64,000 bases of DNA. It comes from Aspidiotus rigidus. Its lineage: Eukaryota > Arthropoda > Insecta > Hemiptera > Diaspididae. The notes beneath the pieces are model-generated. The model did not search any database. It was not told the origin of the DNA and saw nothing but the letters and a program-made list of their open reading frames with translations. The stretch spans positions 17,650,001 to 17,714,000 of the forward strand of contig JAVHKY010000054.1 in NCBI GenBank assembly GCA_035079385.1, in the 5' to 3' direction. How positions within the stretch are numbered: the stretch's first letter is position 1; each line of letters begins with the position of its first letter. The translations under genes and the position numbers were made by a program. Positions 19,674 through 27,929 of the stretch are shown here, one piece after another.

Positions 19674-19790
19674 CCGAAAGCGCTCGTCGTTTATATTTTT
19701 TCTGCGGTTTGCATAGTTTACTTTCCCTTCGGAGTATTCGTCCTTTTCGCGTTTAATATGGATAGCCGTAACTTGCAGGAATGGATTCGT

Positions 19791-20417
19791 TTAATTGTTT
19801 CCTATATTCGAAAGTATAAAATAAAATAAAAAACTACGAAGATCGAAGGTCTTCAAATTTACAGTCCCACTTTGAACTTCAACATCTCCGGACAAGGGGC
19901 GGTAACCTTGCAGTCCAATCCTCGGGGTGAACCTTCCTCAATACGGACAGGCGGAAACTCCCCTACACGATTGCCACCAAGCAAAGTGCAGCGCACTGAT
20001 GCTACTGATTAACACGACCGGCTAGCTCCAAAGACGTGAAATCACCAGGAAGGACTTGAGCACAAAAAAATTTAGTCAAAACAGGATTAGATTTCCTCAG
20101 TAATCTTAGGACGAATATCCGAATAAAATTCCGACACATTGACGAGAGGTATCAATTAGAGGCAGAGAAGATAAGAAATATTTCCACACTCCCGACCCAA
20201 ACACGAAGAGAAAACTATTGGGCCCCCTTTGTGTTACATCTGAGTGAGTGTGAAGGCATCACGCTTCAAAATACGAAGACTGCATCCCGTCGAACAATTC
20301 ATTTCCGTTCTCACTTTCCTCCTACAATTTACACCATCATCAAAAAAAAAACTCGCAGCCCACACAGTTAGCTGCTCGGAATTGCCTTCATTAACTCTGT
20401 TAATTATTGAGGCAAAC
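19791..20417. other. Intergenic stretch after the PLE
   Basis: No gene is recognised. A moderately GC-rich block lies at about 19880-20060. The rest is ordinary AT-rich sequence with a short open frame at 20244-20441 that I do not credit. Confidence 0.45.
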
Positions 20418-20544
20418 AGGGAACCTGTTTTATGGGAGTAATCATGTGAGTGTCATTTTTTGCTTTTTGTCGTCTCAAGTAGAGTGAACTTTGTTCCTCA
20501 CCACCTTGAGATCTCTTCTCATTAGGTCAAATCCTGTTATCAGT

Positions 20545-20690
20545 TCGAAGATCTGATGACGTCACGATTTGATGACGTCATAATCTGATGACGTCACACG
20601 ATCTAATGAAGTTACGATCTGGTGACGTCACGATGAAGATCTGTGACGTCACGATCATCGTGCCATCACTATCTGATGACGTCACAGAGC
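20545..20690. repeat. Array of six perfect TGACGTCA palindromes
   Basis: TGACGTCA occurs at 20557, 20573, 20589, 20623, 20644 and 20677, with a decayed copy near 20606. Each lies in a repeat unit like GATCTGATGACGTCAC of about 16-33 bp spacing. TGACGTCA is the cyclic-AMP response element, the consensus site for CREB/ATF-type bZIP dimers. Confidence 0.9.
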
Positions 20691-20699
20691 TAGTAAAAC

Positions 20700-20890
20700 C
20701 ACTAATACAGACCTCCTAGACCTATAGTATAAAGGAAGCCTAAGACCTAGCTAGGATAAACTGCTAGTATAAGCTATTGATAAAGATCTTGTAAGCTTAT
20801 GGTATGAAGGATGCCTAGACCTAGTATAAAGGAGGCTTGGACCTAGTATACGCCTAGTATAATACGTAGTATAAGCCTACTATAATATAC
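20700..20890. repeat. Degenerate CCTAGTATAA-type tandem repeat
   Basis: Phrases such as GACCTAGTATAAAGGA and CCTAGTATAA recur about ten times with irregular spacing. It lies in the same TIR element, next to the TGACGTCA array. Confidence 0.7.
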
Positions 20891-21022
20891 TGCATGAGGC
20901 AGAGAGGATAAATCCCCCTCCTATCACTTCATCAAAATTTTTCCAAGTCCCTTTTTCTTGCCGGACGGCGCCCGGCGCCCGTCATTTTCCTTCAGTTTAC
21001 CCCCGATAAAACAGGTTCCCTG

Positions 21023-21499
21023 TTAAAAGACAATTTTCATCCTGAGTCTTCAATCGGTTCCATATCGCTCCGGACATGCTCGTAATATAAGTTAGTGATG
21101 ATGGCTCCCAGGTGGTCATATAGAGTACTTTGTAAATATTCACACTAACCTGGAGATACAGATACTAAATATATTTAAAAATAACGATACTTCTGGATCA
21201 ATAAGCGTCTGGAGATTAGAGGAAGAATCTTTCCGTCGCTACTGCAGATGACCGCACGTGGTGGTAACTCCGGAACGATTAAACCGACGTTATCTTATAT
21301 GATGCTGATAATAACTCCGGAACGAAAACTGTGGCTTTATCTTATACGAAAAGAAGCAAAAGTTCTTCTTCGATTATTTTACTAGTTAATCAGTTCTGAA
21401 AACTCATAGGTCGTTTCTTATAACTTCAGAAAAAAATCATAGTTTTATTTTCGACCTGTATGTCAATTAAAGAAATCACTTGAACGAAATCAAAACGTG
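21023..21499. other. Noncoding spacer with a short duplicated segment
   Basis: No gene is seen. The phrase TAACTCCGGAACGA occurs twice (near 21262 and 21310), within a roughly 47-bp imperfect duplication that runs into CTTATA-rich sequence. Confidence 0.5.
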
Positions 21500-21504
21500 C
21501 AGCT

Positions 21505-21716
21505 TGTCGCGGAGCGAATAGAATCTGTGTACAAGAGTGTAACAGGGCCACTCGCACACAATATGTGCAGTCGCCGATGTAAATACCATTATTTAATGTG
21601 AAATAGAAGCAGAAGATTAAGAATAGAAATCATCTGTTATAGAATTTATTTCATTTCATGCGGAATACAGTCGGACCGGCGTGAACCGCTCGTGTTAAAC
21701 AGTATTCACCGCTACA
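21505..21716 (+). repeat. 5' LTR (212 bp)
   Basis: Begins TGTCGCGGAGCG and ends CACCGCTACA. It is identical to the 3' copy over the whole 212 bp by direct reading. Confidence 0.95.
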
Positions 21717-21733
21717 TGGCGCCCGAATAGATA
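21717..21733 (+). promoter_or_regulatory. Primer binding site, Lys-tRNA-like
   Basis: TGGCGCCCGAATAG abuts the 5' LTR with no gap. TGGCGCCCGAA is the complement of the 3' end of lysine tRNA used by many retroelements. It fixes the element orientation as plus. Confidence 0.8.
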
Positions 21734-21879
21734 GTAGGAAAACCCCACCTTTCATAGCTAGATACTAGATAGTTCATAGTAGTCTGAACCAGTTCATATC
21801 AACAGTTCACCCATAGAAATCCTGCCTGTAGAGCGTAGTAGGTACCTCATTTATATTACAGGTTAAAAATCGCTCTTTT

Positions 21880-22016
21880 ATAGCTCGTATTCTTTTTTTC
21901 TTTTCTCTTTTTCTTTCTCTCTCTTTCTTTCGTTTTTCTACTGATTAGTGACGTGCGAGTAAATCGCTTCTGTTCTATTCAACGTGAAATCAACACTAAT
22001 GTTCTTCTCTTTCCAG
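21880..22016 (+). promoter_or_regulatory. Likely splice acceptor before the bZIP-like ORF
   Basis: A pyrimidine-rich stretch (about 21890-21940) and then TTCTTCTCTTTCCAG, ending at 22016, lie 7 bp before the ATG. This is a good acceptor. It suggests the ORF is translated from a spliced element RNA whose donor lies in the leader. I could not pick a donor with confidence. TGACGTGC, one base short of a CRE core, is at about 21949. Confidence 0.55.
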
Positions 22017-22023
22017 GCTTACC

Positions 22024-22461
22024 ATGGACCGTTCGCACTTGGAGAATCTTTTGAACTACCTCGCGGCTCCACACTACACGCACAATTATGAAAATGAGCG
22101 AGAGAGCATGAAAGATGCCCACAACAATTACCTTACAATGCAGATCCTACAAACAGCGGACTACTCTCACATAGAAGAGAAATATTTGGAGGAAGAGGAT
22201 CGCCGCATACAATCGAGTCGTTATTTATCTCTGGAAGAAAGAGCAAAAAGACGCAGTAAAAAAAAACGGGGACAAAACAGCCGAAAAATGTACTGTACAC
22301 GTCGCCGTGCAAAGCAGAAGCTGGCCAAAATCCAATTAAAAATTGACAGCTTACGGGAAGAGGTTGAACACATGGAAACCACAAGAGACAATCTTCAACT
22401 CCAACGCTTCAACTGCGATAAATTTGAGCGATACAACTTAGAAGAGGCTGATTCTGAATAA
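22024..22461 (+). CDS. bZIP-like protein carried by an LTR retroelement
   Basis: A 145-aa protein with start context ACCATGG. Residues 73-99 are strongly basic and contain N85-x7-R93, the hallmark of a bZIP DNA-contact region. I103 follows exactly ten residues after R93. Then L110, M117 and L124 continue at seven-residue steps, with I107 and V114 in the matching a positions. This is the bZIP register N-x7-R-x9-L-x6-L-x6-L, with Ile and Met in two zipper places. The usual Ala pair in the basic region is Lys-Met here, so DNA preference may differ. The N-terminal 70 residues are acidic and unrecognised. It could act as a nuclear regulator of the element or of host genes; that is inference. A gag-like RNA-binding role is an alternative. 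Confidence 0.78.
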   Translation: MDRSHLENLLNYLAAPHYTHNYENERESMKDAHNNYLTMQILQTADYSHIEEKYLEEEDRRIQSSRYLSLEERAKRRSKKKRGQNSRKMYCTRRRAKQKLAKIQLKIDSLREEVEHMETTRDNLQLQRFNCDKFERYNLEEADSE

Positions 22462-23083
22462 TTATTATTAGAAATTTTATTTTGTTACATTTTAACTAGA
22501 CAATTTTTAACCCCATCTTTTTATCCTATTTATTTATTCACTTGTTTTTATCATCACTTTTTTTTTCTCCTCTTTGTTTTCTTTCTCTCTTTTCTTAACT
22601 ACCTACCTATTTATCAATTAATATCTCTCTTTCTCATTACTTTCTCTACCTTTTCCTTTAATATGTTCCACCTGATTTTGAAGTTCCTCATGATTGTAAT
22701 GATAATAATTTTTACACCTTGTTATTAATTTATTTTGTTATAATTGTTAAAGTTTTTCTCACTTGGTTATCTTAGAAGCTCTGCTCTGTTATTGTATTTT
22801 ATTTATATTACCCTGTTAGTTACTATTACTCTCCCCCTATTTCAGTTTTACCCCTCTTTAGCCTAAGTTTCATTAATTAGCTTAATTTTTCTATATTGTT
22901 CGGAGTACCCTTTTTTTTTTACCCCTCTTCTTCTTTCTTTTCCCCCTTTTCCTTTTTTATTTTATTTTATTTGTTTATTTATTTTTATTTTTGTTTTTGT
23001 TTCTCTATTATTTTTTCTTCTTTCTTTCTTTGTTATTGTCGTTTTATTTTGTTTTCATTTTTATTTCTTTTTGTTTATTTGTT

Positions 23084-23128
<45 letters not shown>

Positions 23129-23137
23129 CGCCCGGAG
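22462..23137. other. Pyrimidine-rich 3' region of the bZIP retroelement
   Basis: About 630 bp of extremely T-rich, purine-poor plus strand ends in a run of some 40 T (about 23087-23126) and then GCCGCCCGGAG before the 3' LTR. Open frames here are Phe-rich artefacts. A purine-rich tract, expected at this place to prime plus-strand synthesis, is not seen. Confidence 0.8.
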
Positions 23138-23349
23138 TGTCGCGGAGCGAATAGAATCTGTGTACAAGAGTGTAACAGGGCCACTCGCACACAATATGTG
23201 CAGTCGCCGATGTAAATACCATTATTTAATGTGAAATAGAAGCAGAAGATTAAGAATAGAAATCATCTGTTATAGAATTTATTTCATTTCATGCGGAATA
23301 CAGTCGGACCGGCGTGAACCGCTCGTGTTAAACAGTATTCACCGCTACA
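23138..23349 (+). repeat. 3' LTR (212 bp)
   Basis: Identical to 21505-21716. It is followed by the target duplication CAGCT. Confidence 0.95.
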
Positions 23350-23354
23350 CAGCT

Positions 23355-23935
23355 TGCGTTAGCTATCGAATTGAAGTGCTTCATTCAATCACCGCTCAGT
23401 CCGTCCACGATAGTGGAGAGAGAAAGGTGCTTGGGAAAACCCCAAGATACTGTGTACAGCGATGATACAAATCTGGTCTATCACAGTCAGTACCCAATTT
23501 ATTTTTTATACCTTGAAATAATTCGTCGAGCACTAATTCTATCAGTTAATATTTGTATATTCGTACTTAGTAATTTCTATCGTATTCCTACTTGCAATAG
23601 TCTATCACACTTCCTCTTCTTTCTCTCTCTTCGATTCTCTTTCTCTCTTAATCTATCACACGTGTATATTTCACTCAACTCTTTTTCTATTGTCGATGTA
23701 CGAATATTGACCTAAAATGCTCCGTTTGATTGCGCGCGCAAAGTCCCTTCTATATGAAACATATGACCATATTTGGTCATTAGACAATTAATTACCAATA
23801 TGCATCGATAATCTTATAATAATGAGAACTTTGTCTACAATTAGAAAATTTTCCATCATCCAAAATGTACGAGTTGAGTACAATAATGCCATAAGTGTTG
23901 AGGTGACGCTTTATCTCTATGTGTTCGAGGGCAAT
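23355..23935. other. Noncoding spacer
   Basis: No recognised gene. There are CT-rich stretches near 23600-23680. Short frames are not supported by any motif. Confidence 0.45.
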
Positions 23936-23939
23936 ACGT

Positions 23940-24525
23940 TTGTGAAGGAATTCTCCTTATGGAGGAGCCTTTCCGACCTCTCGCACGGAAATTGTGGCTG
24001 CTGTCCAGTCAACACCACCGAAGAAAGCCTGGTACTGGCAAATACCAACAGCCCCGTCACGCTACCACAAGTCAGAATGGAGTGGAAGAAAAACACGACC
24101 AAGAAATGGGAAGACGAATGGGAAGACCATCAGGCACTTGAACTCAGCAACCTTCTTGGCAGGAAGTATGCGACGGAGGATAGATGCTCCTGCGGCTTTG
24201 CGGCTGAGAGCGCCAGACATTGCCTCATGGTATGCCTACGTTTTACAAGCAGACGGCCATTCGACTGGGACGAGATCAGAAACCACGATAACAGCATACT
24301 TTCAACAAACGGTCCAGAAATTGTGAATTATGGAAAATCCAAATTTTGCGGCAAGAAGATAAAGCAGCACTCGCAATAGCGAGTAGGAGGAAGGGAAGTA
24401 AACGCATGCGGAGAAGACCTAAGCTGGTACACAGGACCGCTGCCAACCAGAATCTGACCCCTCGACAAACAAACACCACAGAGAAAATGGAGAAGAACAA
24501 GTAACAATAATAATAATGATAAACA
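23940..24525 (+). mobile_element. 5'-truncated LINE tail with (TAA)n end
   Basis: The frame ending at 24379 reads GRKYATEDRCSCGFAAESARHCLMVC, a C-x-C ... H-x4-C zinc finger of the type that ends ORF2 in I/R1-like LINEs, and continues DWDEIRNHDN. Upstream residues (NTNSPVTLPQVRMEWKK) resemble the stretch before it. It is followed within 120 bp by AATAATAATAATGAT at 24507, a LINE-type 3' tail. Only the last 150 residues or so are kept, and the copy is broken. Confidence 0.65.
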
Positions 24526-24841
24526 TGTCCCCCTCCTGGGCGAGTGCAATGTTAGCCGAGTTCCCAGAACGGGAAACACCTGTAAAAACCTGCTACAGGA
24601 AGCGATCTTGCTGCAGCGCCAAGCTCTAATACGTTGTGATATTATGCAAACAAACCTCAATGACGGAGTTTTATGAGTGATTTTGACCTTCCTGAAGTAG
24701 TTCAAATTATTTTTTCGACAGTTATTTTTCTTTCGTTAAAATCCTGCCTATGATTGCGAAATTTTTTGAAGAAATCATATCGATATAACAATTCTAGGTA
24801 TAATACTTGACAATAATTAAAAAATAGTATATCACTGTACA
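24526..24841. other. Noncoding spacer
   Basis: Nothing recognised. A moderately GC-rich stretch of about 100 bp follows the LINE tail. Confidence 0.4.
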
Positions 24842-25110
24842 TATGTGGGTAAAAAGAGCGTTTCCCCAACGAGGCAAAAATTGCTCTACTCGCCTCCGAC
24901 TCAGATCGCAATTTTTTCCTCGTTGGGGAAACGCTCACTTTACCCGCATGTGATTTAAGATATTTTTTTTATAAAAATGATGTTAAAACAAAATTCAATC
25001 GAATTGGCTGATTCATTTTTCTTTCACACTTTTATTTTTTCTTTCACGCTAATCTCGCTGTAGGTAAAATTGAACTTTGACAGCACCTATAGATGCAGTC
25101 AAAACGCCAT
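24842..25110. repeat. Dispersed repeat with terminal hairpin, copy 1
   Basis: A long hairpin (arms 24842-24884 and 24908-24952, containing GAGCGTTTCCCCAACGAGG and its complement) is followed by sequence shared with 62247-62480: TTCTTTCACGCTAATCT, then GGTAAAATT, then CAGCACCTATAGATGCAGT. The family is unclassified. Confidence 0.75.
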
Positions 25111-25474
25111 TTCAACATTACGTAATAATATAGAAAAGAGAAAGTCAACTTACAATATTATTTCCCAAATTTTTCACACCGCACTGCAACGTCACCGTTT
25201 CACCAATATTGACCAACACTTCGTCTTCGCTGTTATCGAACATGATGCCTTTATCAACTTGACGCATTTCTTTCTTTCTTCCACTCGATCGGATACTCTT
25301 AGCGAGGTCTACGCCTGTAAAAAGGGACGAAATTCACTTGATTTGAAAAATTTACACAAATTTTGTAGCGATCTGGTGAAATTGAAAACAAGTACGTTGG
25401 AAAGGGTGGTATTGGAGCATTCGAGGACACGGCTTAAGATAGTAAATGAGCTTTTCATGCGGGTCCGCAGCTAG
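25070..25474 (+). CDS. Hypothetical 134-aa ORF overlapping a repeat
   Basis: An open frame of 134 codons with no motif I recognise. Its first 15 or so codons lie in the dispersed repeat (the CACCTATAGATGCAGT phrase), so that start is unlikely to be original. The rest is moderately hydrophilic (HKFCSDLVKLKTSTLERVV) with no signal peptide, membrane segment or zinc motif. No splice-site-framed neighbours are evident. It may be a chance ORF in AT-rich DNA or part of an unrecognised element. Confidence 0.2.
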   Translation: MNFDSTYRCSQNAISTLRNNIEKRKSTYNIISQIFHTALQRHRFTNIDQHFVFAVIEHDAFINLTHFFLSSTRSDTLSEVYACKKGRNSLDLKNLHKFCSDLVKLKTSTLERVVLEHSRTRLKIVNELFMRVRS

Positions 25475-25623
25475 ACAATCATCCCAAAAAGAGAGAAAAA
25501 CAGGATAATTACTCACATCAACAAATTTCAGTCTTTTGGAATGAACATGAATTATCGAAGGTATTTCTAGAAGTATTTTCTACGCTGAGTACCATAAAAT
25601 TTACCGTTTTTTTTTATATACGT

Positions 25624-25787
25624 ATTACCTCTCATTATTGTGCAATACTTATGAATTACCGCGGATTGTTGCGACTCGTAACGTATCTTATCGAGCAACA
25701 AAATTTCAACGCGCGAGAAGGTACACTTGCCTGTCGCGATGAAGCGCGGGAATTAAACATGAGTATTGCACAATAATGAGAGGTAAT
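25624..25787. repeat. Palindromic MITE-like unit
   Basis: A perfect 26-bp inverted repeat: ATTACCTCTCATTATTGTGC and six further bases at 25624-25649, and the complement at 25762-25787. The two are 112 bp apart. There is no coding capacity. Confidence 0.8.
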
Positions 25788-25864
25788 ATCAAAAAACGCC
25801 CAATGGCACTAGAATTTCTCTCACCAAAAGTTTGAATTTTGTTCCTATGTGTTACAAGACTTTT

Positions 25865-26058
25865 CCAGTATTCCTTATTGCATATTTATTCTCCTACATG
25901 TTATCAATCTGGTAGCGTTTTTAACATAGATCTTTTGACGGCGAATTCCCTAGAATGAAAATGAATATGCAACCCAGCAACACTCATGAGATCAATGTTG
26001 AGAAACACTACCAGATTTTTGACACTTAGGAGAATAAATATGCAATATGGAATACTGG
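25865..26058. repeat. Second palindromic MITE-like unit
   Basis: CCAGTATTCCTTATTGCATA and the following bases to about 25920 are inverted at 26007-26058 with few mismatches (arms about 52 bp). Unrelated in sequence to the neighbouring unit at 25624. Confidence 0.75.
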
Positions 26059-26224
26059 AGAAGCTTTATACTTGAAAAACTTCACTCTCAACGATTGTAC
26101 CCGCTCTTGTCGGCATACTCCCACATTCTTCAAGCTTCTCCTCTCAACCACGACGCGGACGTTACAAGAGAAAAATTTTTTTCAGATTGAAGATAGAACT
26201 TTCTGTTAACATACTCAACCCAAT

Positions 26225-26500
26225 TTTTTCCTTCTTAGGTCACTCGGTTTTATAGCCGTCTTCCGGGATTCCTCTATTTGCCATCTCCGTCTCTATCCCA
26301 TCTGACCAGTTCTTCCATGGTCTTCCTATTCTTCCGGGTGTCCAATACATGACCATCCGTGGTATGGGTCGTTCGATATACGTTGTGTGTGTTGTCACCA
26401 TACTAGCTTTGTTCTTATTTTTTCCAAAAGGGTTCGGTCGACTTTCATGATAGCATTCAGCATGGCGATAGATCACGCTAACAATCCTCAAAATATATCT
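26225..26500 (-). pseudogene. LINE reverse transcriptase C-terminal scrap
   Basis: The minus strand reads WTPGRIGRPWKNWSDGIETE, preceded in another frame by KLVWxxHTQR. This is the GRP..+W.D-type tail found after the RT in RTE-like and related insect LINEs (often annotated as craniofacial development protein 2-like). Only about 80 residues are left, with frameshifts. Confidence 0.6.
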
Positions 26501-27929
26501 AGCACAGAGTGGAGTCCCTTGGTTTATATCATTCCAGAGAATCCGATGTTACCGTTAGGTCGACCATCTGCTGAATCGCGTCTCTGTTCATCCTTGTCCA
26601 TTTTCCTTAAGACCCATCGTTGCGATAGATTTCGATGAATTACTAAGAAATCGTGAATCTGTTTCGCGTTTTTTAGGCACTCTGCTGAATTCCCTCCTCC
26701 ATAGTCCACTGAATCAATCCTCAAACGTCTTCCATACGTGCAGTTTACATAAAAACGAATGTACACATTTTTAATAGCAGAGAAACCTGTGTTCGTATTT
26801 TTTTCTCTCGGTACGCTTTTTGCTACTCGAAGCAATAAGCAATCGAAGCTTATTATCATTCAATTGTTTTCTCAGCAATTGATGCTCGACATTCGTCGTC
26901 ATTCAGCAAAAAACTCAATAAGTCCGACAGTATTTGCGACGTCTGTTCAATTTTCATATTCCTCCAACTTCTCATAAAATGATAGGTACCTAGTCGTTAT
27001 TGCGAATTATATGTCTGACGAACTAACGAGAGCAATTACTGCTTCGTAAAATGAGAAAGAAAAAATCTTTACAAAGGAATTACGAAAATTGAAAATCAAA
27101 GGTTTTTCATATTTCTTACAGTGTAATGTTCCTCGAAGTCTATAGTTTGAACCGACAACCGTGATGGAAATAACGAAAGAAAAATACAGACCGAATAAAG
27201 AAAATAGACGAGGAAGCTATTACAAAGAAAATAATCTTGTAAGAAAAACAAAAATACTCGAATCAACCGATGAACAAACAGACTATAATATGTGAGACAA
27301 AAGCTAAAAGATGTCATAAATACGGGTATGAAGTGCTACTCAATTTATTATTGTTTTCTTTTTCTTATGTCGACCATTAATATACTCTATTACGTTATTA
27401 TTATTTGACTATTGGACGTGACTCGAGTCTAATTTTGTAAAGAATCGAGTATTCTTATCACATCGGTATAGTCAAACAAAGATGAGACTAAGAAAAGTAA
27501 TAAATTGGCCTTTGTCAGATCGATCGCCAAATTTAGAGCATTATATGCTATGATGAATTAATTCAAAGCGTGAAAAACTGAAAATTCCTGCAATGACAAG
27601 ATCTTCATAAGCATTGGCTCCAAGTACACTTTCCAAGGCTACATTCTGTCAAGAATAAGAAAAAAGAGATAAATGTTCAGGTTGTCTAGAGTAGAATTTA
27701 GGAGGATTCAAGAGGCCGTAGGGTAGAGTATGAGATGAGGACCAACTAAACTGTTATACTGTCTGCGAACAGAATGGTATTGAAATGATTTGGAAAGGAG
27801 AGAAGATGTGCCCAGGAACGGCTTTAATGCAGGTTCAGAGTGATGTGAATGTACGAAGGAGAATGTCTACGTCAGTTCGTCTAATTCCCCAATAAGGGAT
27901 CAATACGAGTATCTCTTCACTAGGAACTA
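26501..27929. other. Intergenic stretch without a recognised gene
   Basis: AT-rich sequence. Short frames on both strands lack motifs. It ends at the LTR element border with ACTA (27926-27929). Confidence 0.5.

Larger units (their letters stand above)
13430..19790 (+). mobile_element. Penelope-like retrotransposon, broken by two nested insertions
   Basis: Once the two inserts (13819-15007 and 16109-18514) are set aside, the remaining sequence gives one ordered protein: N-terminal zinc fingers, a PLE reverse transcriptase, and a C-terminal GIY-YIG endonuclease. RT marks are KADKGNAVVVM, LYGLPKMHR, SFDVVGLFPNIP and RYVDDVLC. The endonuclease begins GVYKLEC and continues FYIGET. This RT plus GIY-YIG order is diagnostic of Penelope-like elements. 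About four frameshifts or stops make it inactive. The 5' end is uncertain; the 3' end probably lies near 19790. Confidence 0.9.
20418..21022. mobile_element. TIR element carrying a TGACGTCA array
   Basis: Inverted termini CAGGGAACCTGTTTTAT at 20418 and the complement ending at 21022 bound a 605-bp unit. There is no transposase. The CAGGG end is hAT-like, but no 8-bp target duplication can be seen. The interior has two repetitive blocks: TGACGTCA-containing repeats (20545-20690) and CCTAGTATAA-type repeats (20700-20890). Confidence 0.75.
21505..23349 (+). mobile_element. Compact LTR retroelement encoding a bZIP-like protein
   Basis: Two 212-bp LTRs (21505-21716 and 23138-23349) read as identical base for base. 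They have TGT...ACA ends and are flanked by a perfect 5-bp target duplication CAGCT (21500-21504 and 23350-23354). A tRNA-type primer binding site follows the 5' LTR directly. The interior of about 1.4 kb has one ORF (22024-22461) and no gag, protease, RT or integrase, so the element is nonautonomous. The region before the 3' LTR is strikingly T-rich, and no clear polypurine tract is visible. Identical LTRs indicate a very recent insertion. Confidence 0.93.

Noticed and set aside
22896..23234. Phe-rich open frames across the T tract
   Set aside because: Low-complexity poly(T) and TTTTC repeats produce the frames; no real protein features.
21505..23349. Host bZIP gene with chance flanking repeats
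   Set aside because: Perfect target duplication CAGCT, a primer binding site abutting the LTR, and identical LTRs show that the whole unit inserted as an LTR element. Capture of a host gene before insertion remains possible.
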